From the NCBI GenBank assembly GCA_965247395.1, contig OZ252012.1:2020253-2084252 (forward strand): a stretch of 64,000 nt of DNA, given 5' to 3'. Shown in pieces: positions 15,430 to 25,113 of this stretch. Under the pieces are notes generated by a model. It made no database searches and was not told where the DNA came from. It saw only the letters and a list, made by a program, of their open reading frames with translations. Source of the stretch: CAYRJD01 sp965247395 (GTDB lineage Bacteria > Actinomycetota > Acidimicrobiia > Acidimicrobiales > Poriferisodalaceae). Numbering within the stretch: position 1 is the first letter of the stretch; every line of letters starts with the position of its first letter. The position numbers were made by a program, and so were the translations under genes.

Positions 15430-17372
15430 TGGCTGAACCAACTGCAAGCACAAATGGTGTGCTTGATGCACGAGTGCCCAAAGGTGACATCACAGACGCT
15501 TGGAATAACCACAAGTTTGACCTGAAACTGGTGAATCCACAAAACAAGCGGCGCTTCGAAATCATTGTCGTAGGGACCGGGCTGGCAGGGGCATCGGCGG
15601 CCGCATCGCTAAGCGAGTTGGGTTACCGCGTAAAGAGCTTCACGTTTCACGACTCACCTCGGCGAGCGCACTCCATAGCTGCGCAGGGTGGCATCAACGC
15701 AGCAAAGAACTACACCAACGACGGTGACTCGGTTTTCCGGCTTTTCTACGACACGGTAAAAGGTGGTGACTATCGCAGCCGTGAGTCCAACGTCTATCGA
15801 CTGGCCGAAGTAAGCGTCAACATCATCGATCAATGTGCCGCTCAGGGTGTGCCGTTTGCGCGCGAATACGGCGGGCTGCTTGACAACCGATCCTTCGGCG
15901 GGGCTCAGGTAAGCCGCACTTTTTATGCTCGAGGCCAGACCGGTCAGCAGCTTTTGCTGGGGTCCTATCAAGCGTTAGCGCGTCAGATTGCCGCGGGTGG
16001 AGTTGAGCTACACACCCGCTCAGAAATGCTTGACGTCGTTGTTAAGGACGGTCGGGCTTGCGGTATCGTCACACGCGACTTGGTGTCGGGCGAAATTCGC
16101 AGCCACAGTGCGCACGCAGTGGTGCTGGCAACGGGCGGCTACGGCAACGTCTATTACCTCTCTACCAACGCCATGGCCTGCAACGTGACCGCGGCTTGGC
16201 GAGCACACTGTAAGGGCGCGTTTTTTGCCAACCCGTGCTACACGCAGATTCATCCCACCTGCATTCCGCCAGGAGATGAGTTTCAATCGAAGCTGACGTT
16301 GATGTCCGAATCGTTGCGCAACGACGGACGCATCTGGGTGCCCGAGGCCTTTGACGACTCACGCTCGCCCGACTCCATCTCCGAAACAGAACGCGACTAC
16401 TTCCTCGAGCGCAAGTACCCCGCCTTTGGAAATCTTGTGCCGCGCGACGTGGCAAGTCGTAGCGCTAAAACGGTGGTTGATCAAGGTAAGGGTGTGGGCC
16501 CGCTAAAGAACGGCGTGTATCTCGATTTCAACGAGGTGATTGCTCGTGAAGGCCAGCAAGCCGTTGCCGAGAAATACGGCAATCTGTTTGACATTTATGA
16601 ACGCATAACCGGTGAAAATCCTTACCAGGTTCCGATGCGCATCTATCCGGCCATTCACTACACGATGGGCGGGCTGTGGGTGGATTACGACCTGATGACC
16701 ACGTTGCCTGGCTGCTACTCCATTGGGGAGGCCAATTTTAGCGATCACGGTGCCAACCGTCTGGGCGCATCGGCACTTATGCAGGGGCTGTCCGACGGAT
16801 ATTTTGTGCTGCCTTACACCATCGGCAACTACTTAGCTCCCAGCCTGGGTGAGGCGCCGGTGTCAACTGGCGATCCGGTGTTCCAGATGGCCGAAGCGGC
16901 CGTGCGAGACGCAACTGATCGGTTCTTAGCAATGCGTGGTTCGCGTTCGGTGGACTGGTTCCATCGCGAACTTGGCCGCCTGACCTGGAAGTACATCGGC
17001 ATGGAGCGCACCGCCGAGGGCCTGCAAAAGGCGCTGACGGAAATCCCGGTGCTGGAACAAGAATTTTGGGCCGACCTGCGTGTGCTTGGGTCGGCTGACA
17101 CGCTCAACTCAAGCTTGGAGAAGGCCGGTCGGGTGGCCGACTTCTTTGAGCTAGCGAAGCTGATGGCGCGTGACGCGCTAGAGCGAGAGGAAAGCTGCGG
17201 TGGACACTTCCGAGCCGAATACCAAACAAAAGAAGGCGAAGCGCAACGCGACGACGAAAACTTCGCGCACGTGGCGGCCTGGGAATATCACGACACAGAT
17301 ACTGCTCACACACGCCACCGTGAAGAGCTTGACTTTGAATATGTAGCGCTGGCACAGCGCAGCTATAAGTAG
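15429..17372 (+). CDS. sdhA: Succinate dehydrogenase flavoprotein subunit
   Basis: SdhA oxidises succinate to fumarate in the TCA cycle using covalently bound FAD. The 647-residue protein shows the dinucleotide motif GTGLAGASAA (49-58), the His81 expected to carry FAD in AHSIAAQGGIN, the ATGGYGN and HPTCIPPGDEF segments of the active site, and HYTMGGLWVDYD and GANRLGASALMQG toward the C-terminus. The start is the ATG at 15429, overlapping the sdhC stop; ten in-frame codons further upstream lie inside sdhC. Its length and motifs match the actinobacterial and Bacteroidetes-like b558-associated flavoproteins. Confidence 0.96.
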   Translation: MAEPTASTNGVLDARVPKGDITDAWNNHKFDLKLVNPQNKRRFEIIVVGTGLAGASAAASLSELGYRVKSFTFHDSPRRAHSIAAQGGINAAKNYTNDGDSVFRLFYDTVKGGDYRSRESNVYRLAEVSVNIIDQCAAQGVPFAREYGGLLDNRSFGGAQVSRTFYARGQTGQQLLLGSYQALARQIAAGGVELHTRSEMLDVVVKDGRACGIVTRDLVSGEIRSHSAHAVVLATGGYGNVYYLSTNAMACNVTAAWRAHCKGAFFANPCYTQIHPTCIPPGDEFQSKLTLMSESLRNDGRIWVPEAFDDSRSPDSISETERDYFLERKYPAFGNLVPRDVASRSAKTVVDQGKGVGPLKNGVYLDFNEVIAREGQQAVAEKYGNLFDIYERITGENPYQVPMRIYPAIHYTMGGLWVDYDLMTTLPGCYSIGEANFSDHGANRLGASALMQGLSDGYFVLPYTIGNYLAPSLGEAPVSTGDPVFQMAEAAVRDATDRFLAMRGSRSVDWFHRELGRLTWKYIGMERTAEGLQKALTEIPVLEQEFWADLRVLGSADTLNSSLEKAGRVADFFELAKLMARDALEREESCGGHFRAEYQTKEGEAQRDDENFAHVAAWEYHDTDTAHTRHREELDFEYVALAQRSYK

Positions 17373-17395
17373 CACCAGGAAGGCACAGAACGCAC

Positions 17396-18157
17396 ATGAA
17401 ACTCAAGCTGAAGATCTGGCGCCAAGCCGGGCCGGACAAGAAAGGCGCCTTTGAGACTTACGAGGCGCCCGATATCAGCGAAGACATGTCTTTTTTGGAG
17501 ATGCTCGATACCGTCAACGAGCGGCTCTTTGAAGCTGGTGAGGTACCGATCGAATTCGATCACGACTGCCGTGAAGGCATTTGCGGCTCATGCAGCTTGA
17601 TGATCGATGGACAAGCACATGGCAAGGAAAGCGCCACCACGACTTGTCAGCTGCACATGCGGAAGTTTTCAGATGGAGACACCATCACCGTTGAACCGTT
17701 TCGCGCCAAGGCTTTCTCTGTTGTGCGCGACCTGGTGGTGGATCGCAGTTCGTTCGACCGAATAATCGAAGCCGGCGGATATGTGTCGGTAAACACCGGT
17801 GCGGCTACCGAGGCCAACCTGACGCGGGTGCCTAAGGAAGCGTCGGACGCATCTTTTGATGCGGCGGCTTGCATTGGCTGTGGGGCGTGCGTGGCGGCCT
17901 GCCCAAACTCGGCCGCTCAGTTGTTTACCTCGGCCAAGCTCGCTCACCTGAACCTAATACCGCAAGGTCAGCCGGAGCGCTGGCAACGCACCGAAGCAAT
18001 GGTCGAAACCATGGAGCAGTTCTTCGGATCGTGCACCAATCACGGCGAATGCCACGAGGCTTGCCCCAAAGAGATAAGTCTTGACTTCATCGCGTATATG
18101 AACCGCGACTATGTGAAGGCAAAGATCAAAAACCGCAAGCTGTCCGGCCAGAACTAG
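17396..18157 (+). CDS. sdhB: Succinate dehydrogenase iron-sulfur subunit
   Basis: SdhB carries electrons from FAD to haem and quinone. The 253-residue protein has the N-terminal ferredoxin-type 2Fe-2S cysteines (C58, C63, C66, C84 in CREGICGSC and TTTCQL), the 4Fe-4S set starting at C159 in CIGCGACVAACPNS, and the 3Fe-4S set in GSCTNHGECHEACP. It lies 23 bases after sdhA with an AGGAAGG Shine-Dalgarno and completes the operon. Its TAG stop shares the palindrome CTAG (18154-18157) with the stop of the convergent HD-domain gene. Confidence 0.96.
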   Translation: MKLKLKIWRQAGPDKKGAFETYEAPDISEDMSFLEMLDTVNERLFEAGEVPIEFDHDCREGICGSCSLMIDGQAHGKESATTTCQLHMRKFSDGDTITVEPFRAKAFSVVRDLVVDRSSFDRIIEAGGYVSVNTGAATEANLTRVPKEASDASFDAAACIGCGACVAACPNSAAQLFTSAKLAHLNLIPQGQPERWQRTEAMVETMEQFFGSCTNHGECHEACPKEISLDFIAYMNRDYVKAKIKNRKLSGQN

Positions 18158-18942
18158 TTGCGCTGCTCCCACCACTGGTCGAGACGCTTGTAAATCTCAT
18201 CAGTTCCTAGCTCCCCTTCGGAGCGCCTTAGCTCAAGTAAGAACTTCAGCGCCTGGCCTATTTCGGCCCCAGGACCAATACCAAGATGGGTCATTACGGC
18301 ATTACCGTCAATCTCCGGTCGCTCTTTGGCGATGGATTGCTCACGTGCTAGGCGAGCGATGCGGTCAATCAGATCATCAAGCGCACGATTCAGGTCAGCA
18401 ATACGTTTGGGATTGCGGCTGGTGCAATCGCTGCGAACAAGGTCGTTTAGATCGCCAAGCAGCACACCCGCGTCACGTGTATAACGGCGCACAGCGCTGT
18501 CGGTCCAGCCGCGGTCGTAGCCCTTGAAGCGGCCGGACAAATACACCAGCTGCGACACTTCGGCGACCAGTTTCTTGTCATAGCCAAGCTTGGGCAGACG
18601 CTTGCGCGTCATTTTTGAGCCGACCGCCTCGTGGTTGCGAAACGTGACGTCACCGTGCGCAAACGATCGTGTAGCGGGCTTGCCGATGTCGTGCATCAAC
18701 GCAGCCAGTCTCACGCGCAAGCGAGTGGGGGACTGTGCGGTGACGGAGATGGTGTGCCGCAATACGTCCTTGTGGCGGTGGATGGGATCTTGCTGTAGCT
18801 CCAATGCCGGTAACTCGGGCAGATGTTCATCCGCCCAGCCGGAGTTCACCAACTCCCAAAGCCCGTCGCTCGGATCGCTAGCTAGCAGCACTTCGCTTAG
18901 CCGGTCGCAAGGCGTCTGTTCGCGGGGGAGCTCTTCAGCCAC
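18154..18942 (-). CDS. HD-domain protein resembling the C-terminal half of CCA-adding enzymes
   Basis: From the GTG at 18942 the protein has 262 residues. It reads like the region of actinobacterial CCA tRNA nucleotidyltransferases that follows the catalytic head: DPIHRHKDVLRHTI, then the HD metal site LAALMHDIGKPATR, then FRNHEAVGSKMTRKRL, and the tail RSDCTSRNPKRIADLNRAL and FLLELRRSEGELG. The nucleotidyltransferase domain with its DxD motif is absent, and no remnant is visible upstream, where dnaE begins. It may act as a stand-alone phosphohydrolase, or the CCA enzyme may be split with its head encoded elsewhere. An in-frame ATG at 19065 would overlap dnaE head-to-head by 13 bases, so I prefer the shorter form. 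Confidence 0.72.
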   Translation of the reverse strand: MAEELPREQTPCDRLSEVLLASDPSDGLWELVNSGWADEHLPELPALELQQDPIHRHKDVLRHTISVTAQSPTRLRVRLAALMHDIGKPATRSFAHGDVTFRNHEAVGSKMTRKRLPKLGYDKKLVAEVSQLVYLSGRFKGYDRGWTDSAVRRYTRDAGVLLGDLNDLVRSDCTSRNPKRIADLNRALDDLIDRIARLAREQSIAKERPEIDGNAVMTHLGIGPGAEIGQALKFLLELRRSEGELGTDEIYKRLDQWWEQRN

Positions 18943-19052
18943 ATCATCAGTTTGGCGGGTCGCTCGTGTCTTGTGAGCTATTGCGGCTTGTGAGTTACCG
19001 CGCCGCGATCCAACCGCAAAGCAGCTCTGCTGACTAGTTTGCAAAACAACGC

Positions 19053-22000
19053 ATGGCCGACTCATTTGTTCATCTTCACACCCACACCGAATACTCCCTG
19101 CTAGACGGTGCGGCGCGTGTGCGCGACGTGGTGGCAGCCGCAGCAGCCGACTCGCAACCTGCTTTAGGAATCACCGATCACGGCAACCTCTACGGCGTCC
19201 TTGACTTCTATAAGACGTGCCACGGCGCAGGTATCAAGCCGGTAATCGGGATAGAGGCCTACATGGCGTTGGAGTCTCGCCATGAGCGGCCAACCCGTAG
19301 CACCAGCAGGGTAGACGACGACTTCGGCGGCAAAACCAGTGAGGGCACAAAGCTCTACTACCACCTGACACTGTTGGCCGAAAACGACGCCGGTTATCGC
19401 AATCTGCTGAAGTTGGCTAGTCGTGCGTTTCTGGAGGGCTACTACTACAAGCCGCGCATGGACTGGGAGATGTTTGCCGAGCACAGCGAGGGTTTGATCG
19501 CCACGACCGGTTGTTTGGGAAGCGTGGTGCAGCAGGCCTTGTTGAACAACAACTATGACGAGGCACTGAGGCGAGCTGGTCGGTTGCAGGACATCTTCGG
19601 CCGGGACAATTTTTTCGTCGAGATGCAAGACCACGGAATCGAAGAGCAACATCGCTGCAATCCGCAACTGCTCAAGATCGCCGAAGCAATAAAGGCGCCG
19701 CTGTTGGCCACTAACGATCTGCATTACACAGATCGCTCTCACGCCAGCGCTCATGATGCGCTGCTTTGCGTGCAAACCAAGTCGCTGATTTCGGACACCA
19801 ACCGGCTCAAGTTTCATGGTGAGGAGCACTACCTGAAGTCAGCAGCAGAAATGCGTTCGGTGTTTTCTCAGCAGCCGGAAAGCTGCGACAACACACTGGC
19901 AATTGCTGAACGCGCGAATGTGAACATCGAGTTCGGACAACCCCAGTTGCCCACCTTCGAAGTGCCCAAGGAATACGAAGACGTCGACACCTACCTGAAG
20001 TACCTGGCGTTTGAGGGTGCGCAACGCCGGTGGGGTGAGCGTTTACCTGAGGACATTGTCAAACGCCTTGCGTATGAGCTGCGAGTGATTTCCGATATGG
20101 GCTTTTCGTCGTACTTCCTCATTGTCTGGGACTTGATTCAGCACGCAAATAGGCAGCACATTCGTGTTGGCCCGGGTCGTGGCTCAGCGGCAGGCTGCGC
20201 GGTGGCGTACAGCCTCGGCATAACCAATCTCGATCCCATCAAATACGACCTCCTGTTTGAGCGATTCTTAAATCCTGCGCGAGTGTCAATGCCCGACATT
20301 GACATCGACTTCGACGATCGCAAGCGAGACGAAATGATTCGCTACGCGTCTGCGAAATATGGGCGTGACCATGTGGCGCAGATCATCACCTTCTCCACCA
20401 TCAAGGCGCGTGCGGCGATTCGAGATGCCACCCGCGTCATGGGGTTTCCCGTCTCGCTGGGCTCCCGCCTAGCAAATGCGGTGCCGCCGCTGATTATGGG
20501 TCGAGACACACCTTTGTGGGCTTGCTTCGACAAAGACGAGGAGCATGCTGACGGATACGCAGTGGCTGGCGACCTGCGGCAGATGTATGCCGACGACGAT
20601 TCTGCTCGCCAAGTAATCGACACCGCACGAGGATTGGAAGGACTACGCAGACAAGACTCAGTGCACGCCGCCGCTGTGGTGATTAGTTCTGAGCCTCTAA
20701 CACAGCGACTGCCGGTTCAACGTAAACCCGAAGCAGGTAAAGATCCGGAGCAGTCACCCATCGTCACGCAATTTGACATGGTTGGTGTTGAAGACCTGGG
20801 CCTACTCAAGATGGATTTCTTAGGGCTTCGCACGCTGTCAATCATTGAAGACACCCTGGAGCATGTGCAGCGCAATACCGGTGTTGTGCTGGATATCGAC
20901 GACGTGGATCTGGAAGACAAAGCCACGTTCAAACTGCTGCAGGATGGAGACACGTTGGGTGTGTTTCAACTTGAGTCCAGCCCGGTGCGGTCGCTGCTGC
21001 GGAGTTTGGTGCCGACAAAGTTTGAAGATGTGGCTGCGCTGGTGGCGCTCTATCGGCCAGGTCCTATGGCGGCAGACATGCACAACGACTATGCCGACCT
21101 CAAAAACAACCGCAAGCCGATGGCGTTAGCGCACCCCGACTTGAGTGAGGCGTTGGGCGATACCTACGGGTTGATGATTTACCAAGAGTCAATGATGCGG
21201 GTAGCTCAGCGGATCGCCGGTTATTCGTTGGCTGAGGCGGATGACCTGCGCAAAGCGTGCGGCAAGAAAAACCGCGCCCAGATCGCCGAGCATCGCGCAA
21301 AGTTTGTGGCGGGCAGTGTGGAAAAGGGATACGGCGAGAAGCTGGGCTCGCAGCTGTTTGACATCATCGAACCGTTTGCGGACTATGCGTTTAACAAGAG
21401 CCACGCCTTTGCGTATGGGTTGGTCGCTTATCAAACCGCATATTTGAAGGCGAACCATCCCACAGAGTTCATGGCTGCCCTGCTGACCGCCAATAAAACA
21501 AGCCAGGATCGAATAGGCCCTTACATCAATGAGTGCCAGCGGATGGGCATCAAGGTTGAGGTGCCCGACATCAACGAATCCGAACTGGATTTCACAGGAG
21601 TCGACAGCCATATTCGGTTTGGGCTCTCAGCGATACGCAATGTTGGTTCAGGGGCGGTGGAAGAGATATTGGCTGTGCGCAGGTCCGGTGGAGCGTTCAA
21701 GGACTTTTTTGACTTCTGCATGCGTGTACCCGAGTTGGCGCTGAAGCAGAGCTACCTGTCGTCTCTGATCAAAACGGGTGCGTTTGTTTCGTCGGGCCAT
21801 CCGCGACAGGGCTTGCTAAACGTGACTCCGATGATCGTCAGCAACGCCCACCGTCAACGCCGTGATGCCGCTACGGGAGTGCAGGCGTTGTTTGGCGGCG
21901 CTCAAGAGGCAGAAACTGAGTCCGCAGGTGACGACGTAACTGGCAGCGTCGCTGGCAGTGCTGCAGGCAATGGCGCTGCTGACATTTCGATCCCGCCTCA

Positions 22001-22637
22001 CGAGGCCGACGAAGCCACGCTGCACGCATGGGAAAAAGAACTCCTAGGGCTCTACGTGTCAAGTCATCCGCTAGATGGAGCCGAAGAAAGCCTGAGGAAA
22101 CAGACCGAGATAAGCATTGCTGACCTCGGTGATCTAGAGCCGGACGGCGATGGTCGTGGCACCCAAGTCAAAATCGGCGGCATTGTTTCAAGTCTTGAAC
22201 TCCGCCGGACGCGCAACGACAAAATGATGGCGAAGTTCATGCTGGAAGATCTGAGCGGCATCATTGCGGTAACGGTGTTTGACCGAACGCTGGAGCAATC
22301 CGGTGAGGTGCTCGAAGACAACGCGGCTTTGGTGGTGATAGGTCGCTGCGAGCGGGGCACAGACGATGATGGGCTGAGCTTTATCGGCTCACAGATAGAA
22401 ATCTTGGAACTAGCACGTGGTCGTAAACCCGTGCAGCTGAACCTGAATCCACAGTCGCTGAACGAAGACCTGCTTGCAAAAATTAAGCAACTGCTGGCCT
22501 TACACAAGGGTGATGCGCCTGTGAGACTGAGCCTTGGAACCAACGTGGTGGAACTACACGGCGACTTTTGCGTCAATGCTGATGTGATCGCCGGGTCATT
22601 ACGAGAGCTGCTCGGCTCTAGTTCCGTTCGCACATAG
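19053..22637 (+). CDS. dnaE: DNA polymerase III alpha subunit
   Basis: DnaE is the replicative polymerase catalytic subunit. The 1194-residue protein has an N-terminal PHP domain (HLHTHTEYSLLDG, near residues 7-20, and ITDHGNLYG), the palm with catalytic Asp415 and Asp417 in MPDIDIDFDD, GRGSAAGCAVAYSLG before it, helix-hairpin-helix regions, and an OB-fold near residues 1030-1120. The length is typical. A Gly/Ala/Ser-rich linker (about 950-972) precedes the C-terminal part and looks slippage-derived. The ATG at 19053 is followed at once by the conserved FVHLHTHTE. A TAGTTT box lies 12 bases upstream, giving at most a very short leader. Confidence 0.96.
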   Translation: MADSFVHLHTHTEYSLLDGAARVRDVVAAAAADSQPALGITDHGNLYGVLDFYKTCHGAGIKPVIGIEAYMALESRHERPTRSTSRVDDDFGGKTSEGTKLYYHLTLLAENDAGYRNLLKLASRAFLEGYYYKPRMDWEMFAEHSEGLIATTGCLGSVVQQALLNNNYDEALRRAGRLQDIFGRDNFFVEMQDHGIEEQHRCNPQLLKIAEAIKAPLLATNDLHYTDRSHASAHDALLCVQTKSLISDTNRLKFHGEEHYLKSAAEMRSVFSQQPESCDNTLAIAERANVNIEFGQPQLPTFEVPKEYEDVDTYLKYLAFEGAQRRWGERLPEDIVKRLAYELRVISDMGFSSYFLIVWDLIQHANRQHIRVGPGRGSAAGCAVAYSLGITNLDPIKYDLLFERFLNPARVSMPDIDIDFDDRKRDEMIRYASAKYGRDHVAQIITFSTIKARAAIRDATRVMGFPVSLGSRLANAVPPLIMGRDTPLWACFDKDEEHADGYAVAGDLRQMYADDDSARQVIDTARGLEGLRRQDSVHAAAVVISSEPLTQRLPVQRKPEAGKDPEQSPIVTQFDMVGVEDLGLLKMDFLGLRTLSIIEDTLEHVQRNTGVVLDIDDVDLEDKATFKLLQDGDTLGVFQLESSPVRSLLRSLVPTKFEDVAALVALYRPGPMAADMHNDYADLKNNRKPMALAHPDLSEALGDTYGLMIYQESMMRVAQRIAGYSLAEADDLRKACGKKNRAQIAEHRAKFVAGSVEKGYGEKLGSQLFDIIEPFADYAFNKSHAFAYGLVAYQTAYLKANHPTEFMAALLTANKTSQDRIGPYINECQRMGIKVEVPDINESELDFTGVDSHIRFGLSAIRNVGSGAVEEILAVRRSGGAFKDFFDFCMRVPELALKQSYLSSLIKTGAFVSSGHPRQGLLNVTPMIVSNAHRQRRDAATGVQALFGGAQEAETESAGDDVTGSVAGSAAGNGAADISIPPHEADEATLHAWEKELLGLYVSSHPLDGAEESLRKQTEISIADLGDLEPDGDGRGTQVKIGGIVSSLELRRTRNDKMMAKFMLEDLSGIIAVTVFDRTLEQSGEVLEDNAALVVIGRCERGTDDDGLSFIGSQIEILELARGRKPVQLNLNPQSLNEDLLAKIKQLLALHKGDAPVRLSLGTNVVELHGDFCVNADVIAGSLRELLGSSSVRT

Positions 22638-22644
22638 CACCGCA

Positions 22645-22659
22645 CGAAAGTCTCTTTCG
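22645..22659 (+). terminator. Small hairpin just after dnaE
   Basis: CGAAAG, three bases, CTTTCG form a perfect 6-bp stem eight bases after the dnaE stop. No T-run follows (AAAACAC instead), so it may be only a weak terminator or an mRNA-stabilising hairpin. Confidence 0.3.
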
Positions 22660-22763
22660 AAAACACAGAAGTGTGGATGTGGGTGTGTTATGTGGCAGGC
22701 TTTGGGGCTTGTGCTGATGTACCAGCGCAAACAACGCAAACAAGAAGCAAGAAAGACATAAGC

Positions 22764-22934
22764 ATGAGCGACGGTGATACCAGAAAGCCCAACAAAGAAG
22801 CACTGAAAGATCCTCGCTCTATGTGGGCGCCGTTAGGAAAGTTCAAAAGCTTCAAGCGTGCTGACCAGATTTGGGTAATTGGGGCAATGGTCTTCTTGAT
22901 TGTTCTCATCAACGTCGTTTTCTCAAACGGTTGA
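22764..22934 (+). CDS. Small single-pass membrane protein, unknown function
   Basis: From the ATG at 22764 the protein has 56 residues: a polar, lysine-rich first half (MSDGDTRKPNKEALKDP) and one clear membrane helix, IWVIGAMVFLIVLINVVF, near the C-terminus. AAGAAAG a few bases upstream can serve as ribosome-binding site. The open frame continues upstream to 22671, but that part is not protein-like. It follows dnaE by 126 bases and could share its transcript. I do not recognise a family; it may be a lineage-specific small membrane protein. Confidence 0.6.
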   Translation: MSDGDTRKPNKEALKDPRSMWAPLGKFKSFKRADQIWVIGAMVFLIVLINVVFSNG

Positions 22935-23048
22935 ACAAAATTGCCCAGAGCCAGGCTGTCGTGCGCAATGTTGTCGTGCCCTGGGTCGGGCTAGTTTCGG
23001 CGGTTTCTAACTAGTTCTGGCTAACTTGGGCGTGATTGTTAGCCTTGT

Positions 23049-23094
23049 TTTGCTTTGCCAAAGTGAACTGGCAAAGCAAAGTGAGCTGGCACAG
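23049..23094 (+). promoter_or_regulatory. 12-bp hairpin and 18-bp duplication upstream of thrS
   Basis: TTTGCTTTGCCA (23049-23060) and TGGCAAAGCAAA (23069-23080) make a perfect 12-bp stem with an eight-base loop. The same DNA contains an 18-bp direct duplication (23059-23076 and 23077-23094, two mismatches). It ends 36 bases before the ThrS start. No T-box motif is visible. It could be an mRNA leader hairpin, an operator, or an end-of-transcript hairpin for the upstream gene. Confidence 0.5.
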
Positions 23095-23130
23095 CCACCA
23101 AGCGGAGCAAAGAAATAGGCGTTTGAGCAC

Positions 23131-25113
23131 ATGACCGGTGAAACAACCATCGTGCTGCCCGACGGGTTATCACGCCAACTTCAAGCCGGTGCCACTGGCG
23201 CCGATCTAGCGGCTGACTTGGGCAAACGCGCCAAGGCTGATGCAGTGATTGCCGTTGCCGATGGTCAAGAGCTTGACCTTGATCGAGAACTGCCGCACGG
23301 AGCGCAGGTATCGCTGGTGTTTGCCGACACCGATGAGGGCCTGCAGGTGTTGCGCCACTCCACCGCACATGTGCTGGCGCAAGCGGTGCTGCGCCTTTTC
23401 CCAGGTGCGACCTTCTCTATTGGTCCGCCTATTGAGCACGGGTTCTATTACGACTTTGATCTAGGCGAGGGGATCACTTTCAGCGAAGACGATCTGTCAA
23501 AGATTGAGGCTGAGATGAAATCAATCGTTGCGGCGCAACAACCGTTTCAGCGCTCCGAGGTGACACCCGCGCAGGCCGATGAGCTGTTTGCAGATCATCC
23601 CTACAAGCTGGAGATCATTCACGGCGTGGCCGATGACCCCACATCTGGCCCCGAAGGTGACGTAATCACGACCTATCGCAACAGCCCCGAATTTGTTGAC
23701 CTGTGCCGTGGTCCGCACGTGCCTCACACCGGTTGGCTGCCGCACTTCAAGTTGATGCGCGTAGCTGGCGCATATTGGCGAGGCGACGAGCGCGGTCCGA
23801 TGCTGCAGCGAATCTACGGAACCGCTTGGGCGTCTGCTAAAGCCTTAGACAAACATTTGGAGCAGCTAGAGGAAGCCGAAAAGCGTGACCATCGCCGGCT
23901 AGCCGTTGAGCTGGATTTGCTGAGTTTTCCGACCGAGTTGGGCGGCGGGCTAGCCGTCTGGCATCCCAAGGGTGCGACCGTGCGAAAAATCATGGAGGAC
24001 TACAGCCGTGCTCGGCATGAGGCAGGCGGTTATGAGTTCGTCTATACGCCACACCTAGCAAACGCAAGGCTGTTTGAGCAGTCGGGGCACTTGGATTTTT
24101 ACGCCGACTCCATGTATCCACCGATGGAAATGGACAACGGCACTTATTACCCCAAGCCGATGAACTGCCCGATGCACTGCCTGATTTTCGGGCAAGGCCA
24201 GCGCAGCTATAAAGAACTGCCCTTGCGTTTGTTTGAGCTGGGGACGGTGTATCGCTATGAGCGTTCCGGCACCTTGCATGGGCTGTTACGCATCCGTGGG
24301 TTTACCCAAGATGACAGTCATCTGTACTTAACACCCGAGCAACTACCTGCCGAGATTGAGAGGTTGCTTGAGTTTGTGCTCTCAGTGTTGAAGGCGTTTG
24401 GCTTTGACGACTTCACCTTCAACCTTGCTACGAAAGATCCTGAGAAGTACGTCGGCGAAGACGCCGACTGGGAGACCGCGACCGAAGCTCTACGAGCAGC
24501 GTTGGAAACTAGCGGTCACGCCTATGAACTGAACGAAGGTGAGGCGGCCTTCTACGGCCCCAAGATTGACATCGACGTAAGGGACGCCATCGGTCGTTCG
24601 TGGCAGCTTTCAACGATTCAGGTGGACTTCAACCTGCCGGACCGGTTCGATTTGCAGTACACGGGCCAAGACGGCCAGCAGCATCGCCCGATAATGCTGC
24701 ACCGCGCGTTGTTTGGTTCGATTGAGCGTTTCTTCGGCGTGCTGGTGGAGCACTACGCCGGTGCCTTTCCGACCTGGCTAGCACCGATGCAGGTGCACGT
24801 GACAGGTGTGCGAGCAGACCACGATGAGTTTGCTGCGACGGTGGTGCAGCGCCTGACTGATGCGGGTCTGCGGGCAAAGATGGTTCCAGCCGATGATCCT
24901 CTGGGGGCTCGTATTCGGCGCAGCAAGCTTGAAAAGCTGCCGTACGTGCTGGTAGTTGGTGATGACGATGTAGCTGCTGACACCGCAGGAATAAACGCAC
25001 GCGGGACGCAGGTAGAACGCGGTGTGCCTATTGTGGATTTCATTGCACGAGTTCAAGCCGAGATTGCCGACAAGTCTGTAACAGGCGCTGCGGCGGCAGG
25101 CGTCCAAGCATGA
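23131..25113 (+). CDS. thrS: Threonyl-tRNA synthetase
   Basis: ThrS charges tRNA-Thr in the cytoplasm. The 660-residue class II synthetase has an N-terminal TGS domain (TIVLPDGLSRQL), the editing-domain HxxxH (His76 and His80 in RHSTAHVLA), and a catalytic core with motif 2 (YRYERSGTLHGLLRIRGFTQ) and motif 3 (MLHRALFGSIERFFGVLVEH). A zinc-binding cysteine is near residue 346 in NCPMHC, and the C-terminal anticodon domain begins near WLAPMQVHV. Length and domain order are standard. The stop overlaps the ATG of the next gene by four bases (ATGA). Confidence 0.96.
   Translation: MTGETTIVLPDGLSRQLQAGATGADLAADLGKRAKADAVIAVADGQELDLDRELPHGAQVSLVFADTDEGLQVLRHSTAHVLAQAVLRLFPGATFSIGPPIEHGFYYDFDLGEGITFSEDDLSKIEAEMKSIVAAQQPFQRSEVTPAQADELFADHPYKLEIIHGVADDPTSGPEGDVITTYRNSPEFVDLCRGPHVPHTGWLPHFKLMRVAGAYWRGDERGPMLQRIYGTAWASAKALDKHLEQLEEAEKRDHRRLAVELDLLSFPTELGGGLAVWHPKGATVRKIMEDYSRARHEAGGYEFVYTPHLANARLFEQSGHLDFYADSMYPPMEMDNGTYYPKPMNCPMHCLIFGQGQRSYKELPLRLFELGTVYRYERSGTLHGLLRIRGFTQDDSHLYLTPEQLPAEIERLLEFVLSVLKAFGFDDFTFNLATKDPEKYVGEDADWETATEALRAALETSGHAYELNEGEAAFYGPKIDIDVRDAIGRSWQLSTIQVDFNLPDRFDLQYTGQDGQQHRPIMLHRALFGSIERFFGVLVEHYAGAFPTWLAPMQVHVTGVRADHDEFAATVVQRLTDAGLRAKMVPADDPLGARIRRSKLEKLPYVLVVGDDDVAADTAGINARGTQVERGVPIVDFIARVQAEIADKSVTGAAAAGVQA

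Noticed and set aside
22064..22666. A 200-codon minus-strand ORF opposite the 3' end of dnaE
   Set aside because: Ser/Arg-rich shadow of dnaE; the OB-fold region on the plus strand is conserved and coding.
22935..23130. T-box riboswitch upstream of thrS
   Set aside because: No T-box sequence, specifier loop or antiterminator is recognisable; only one simple hairpin is present.
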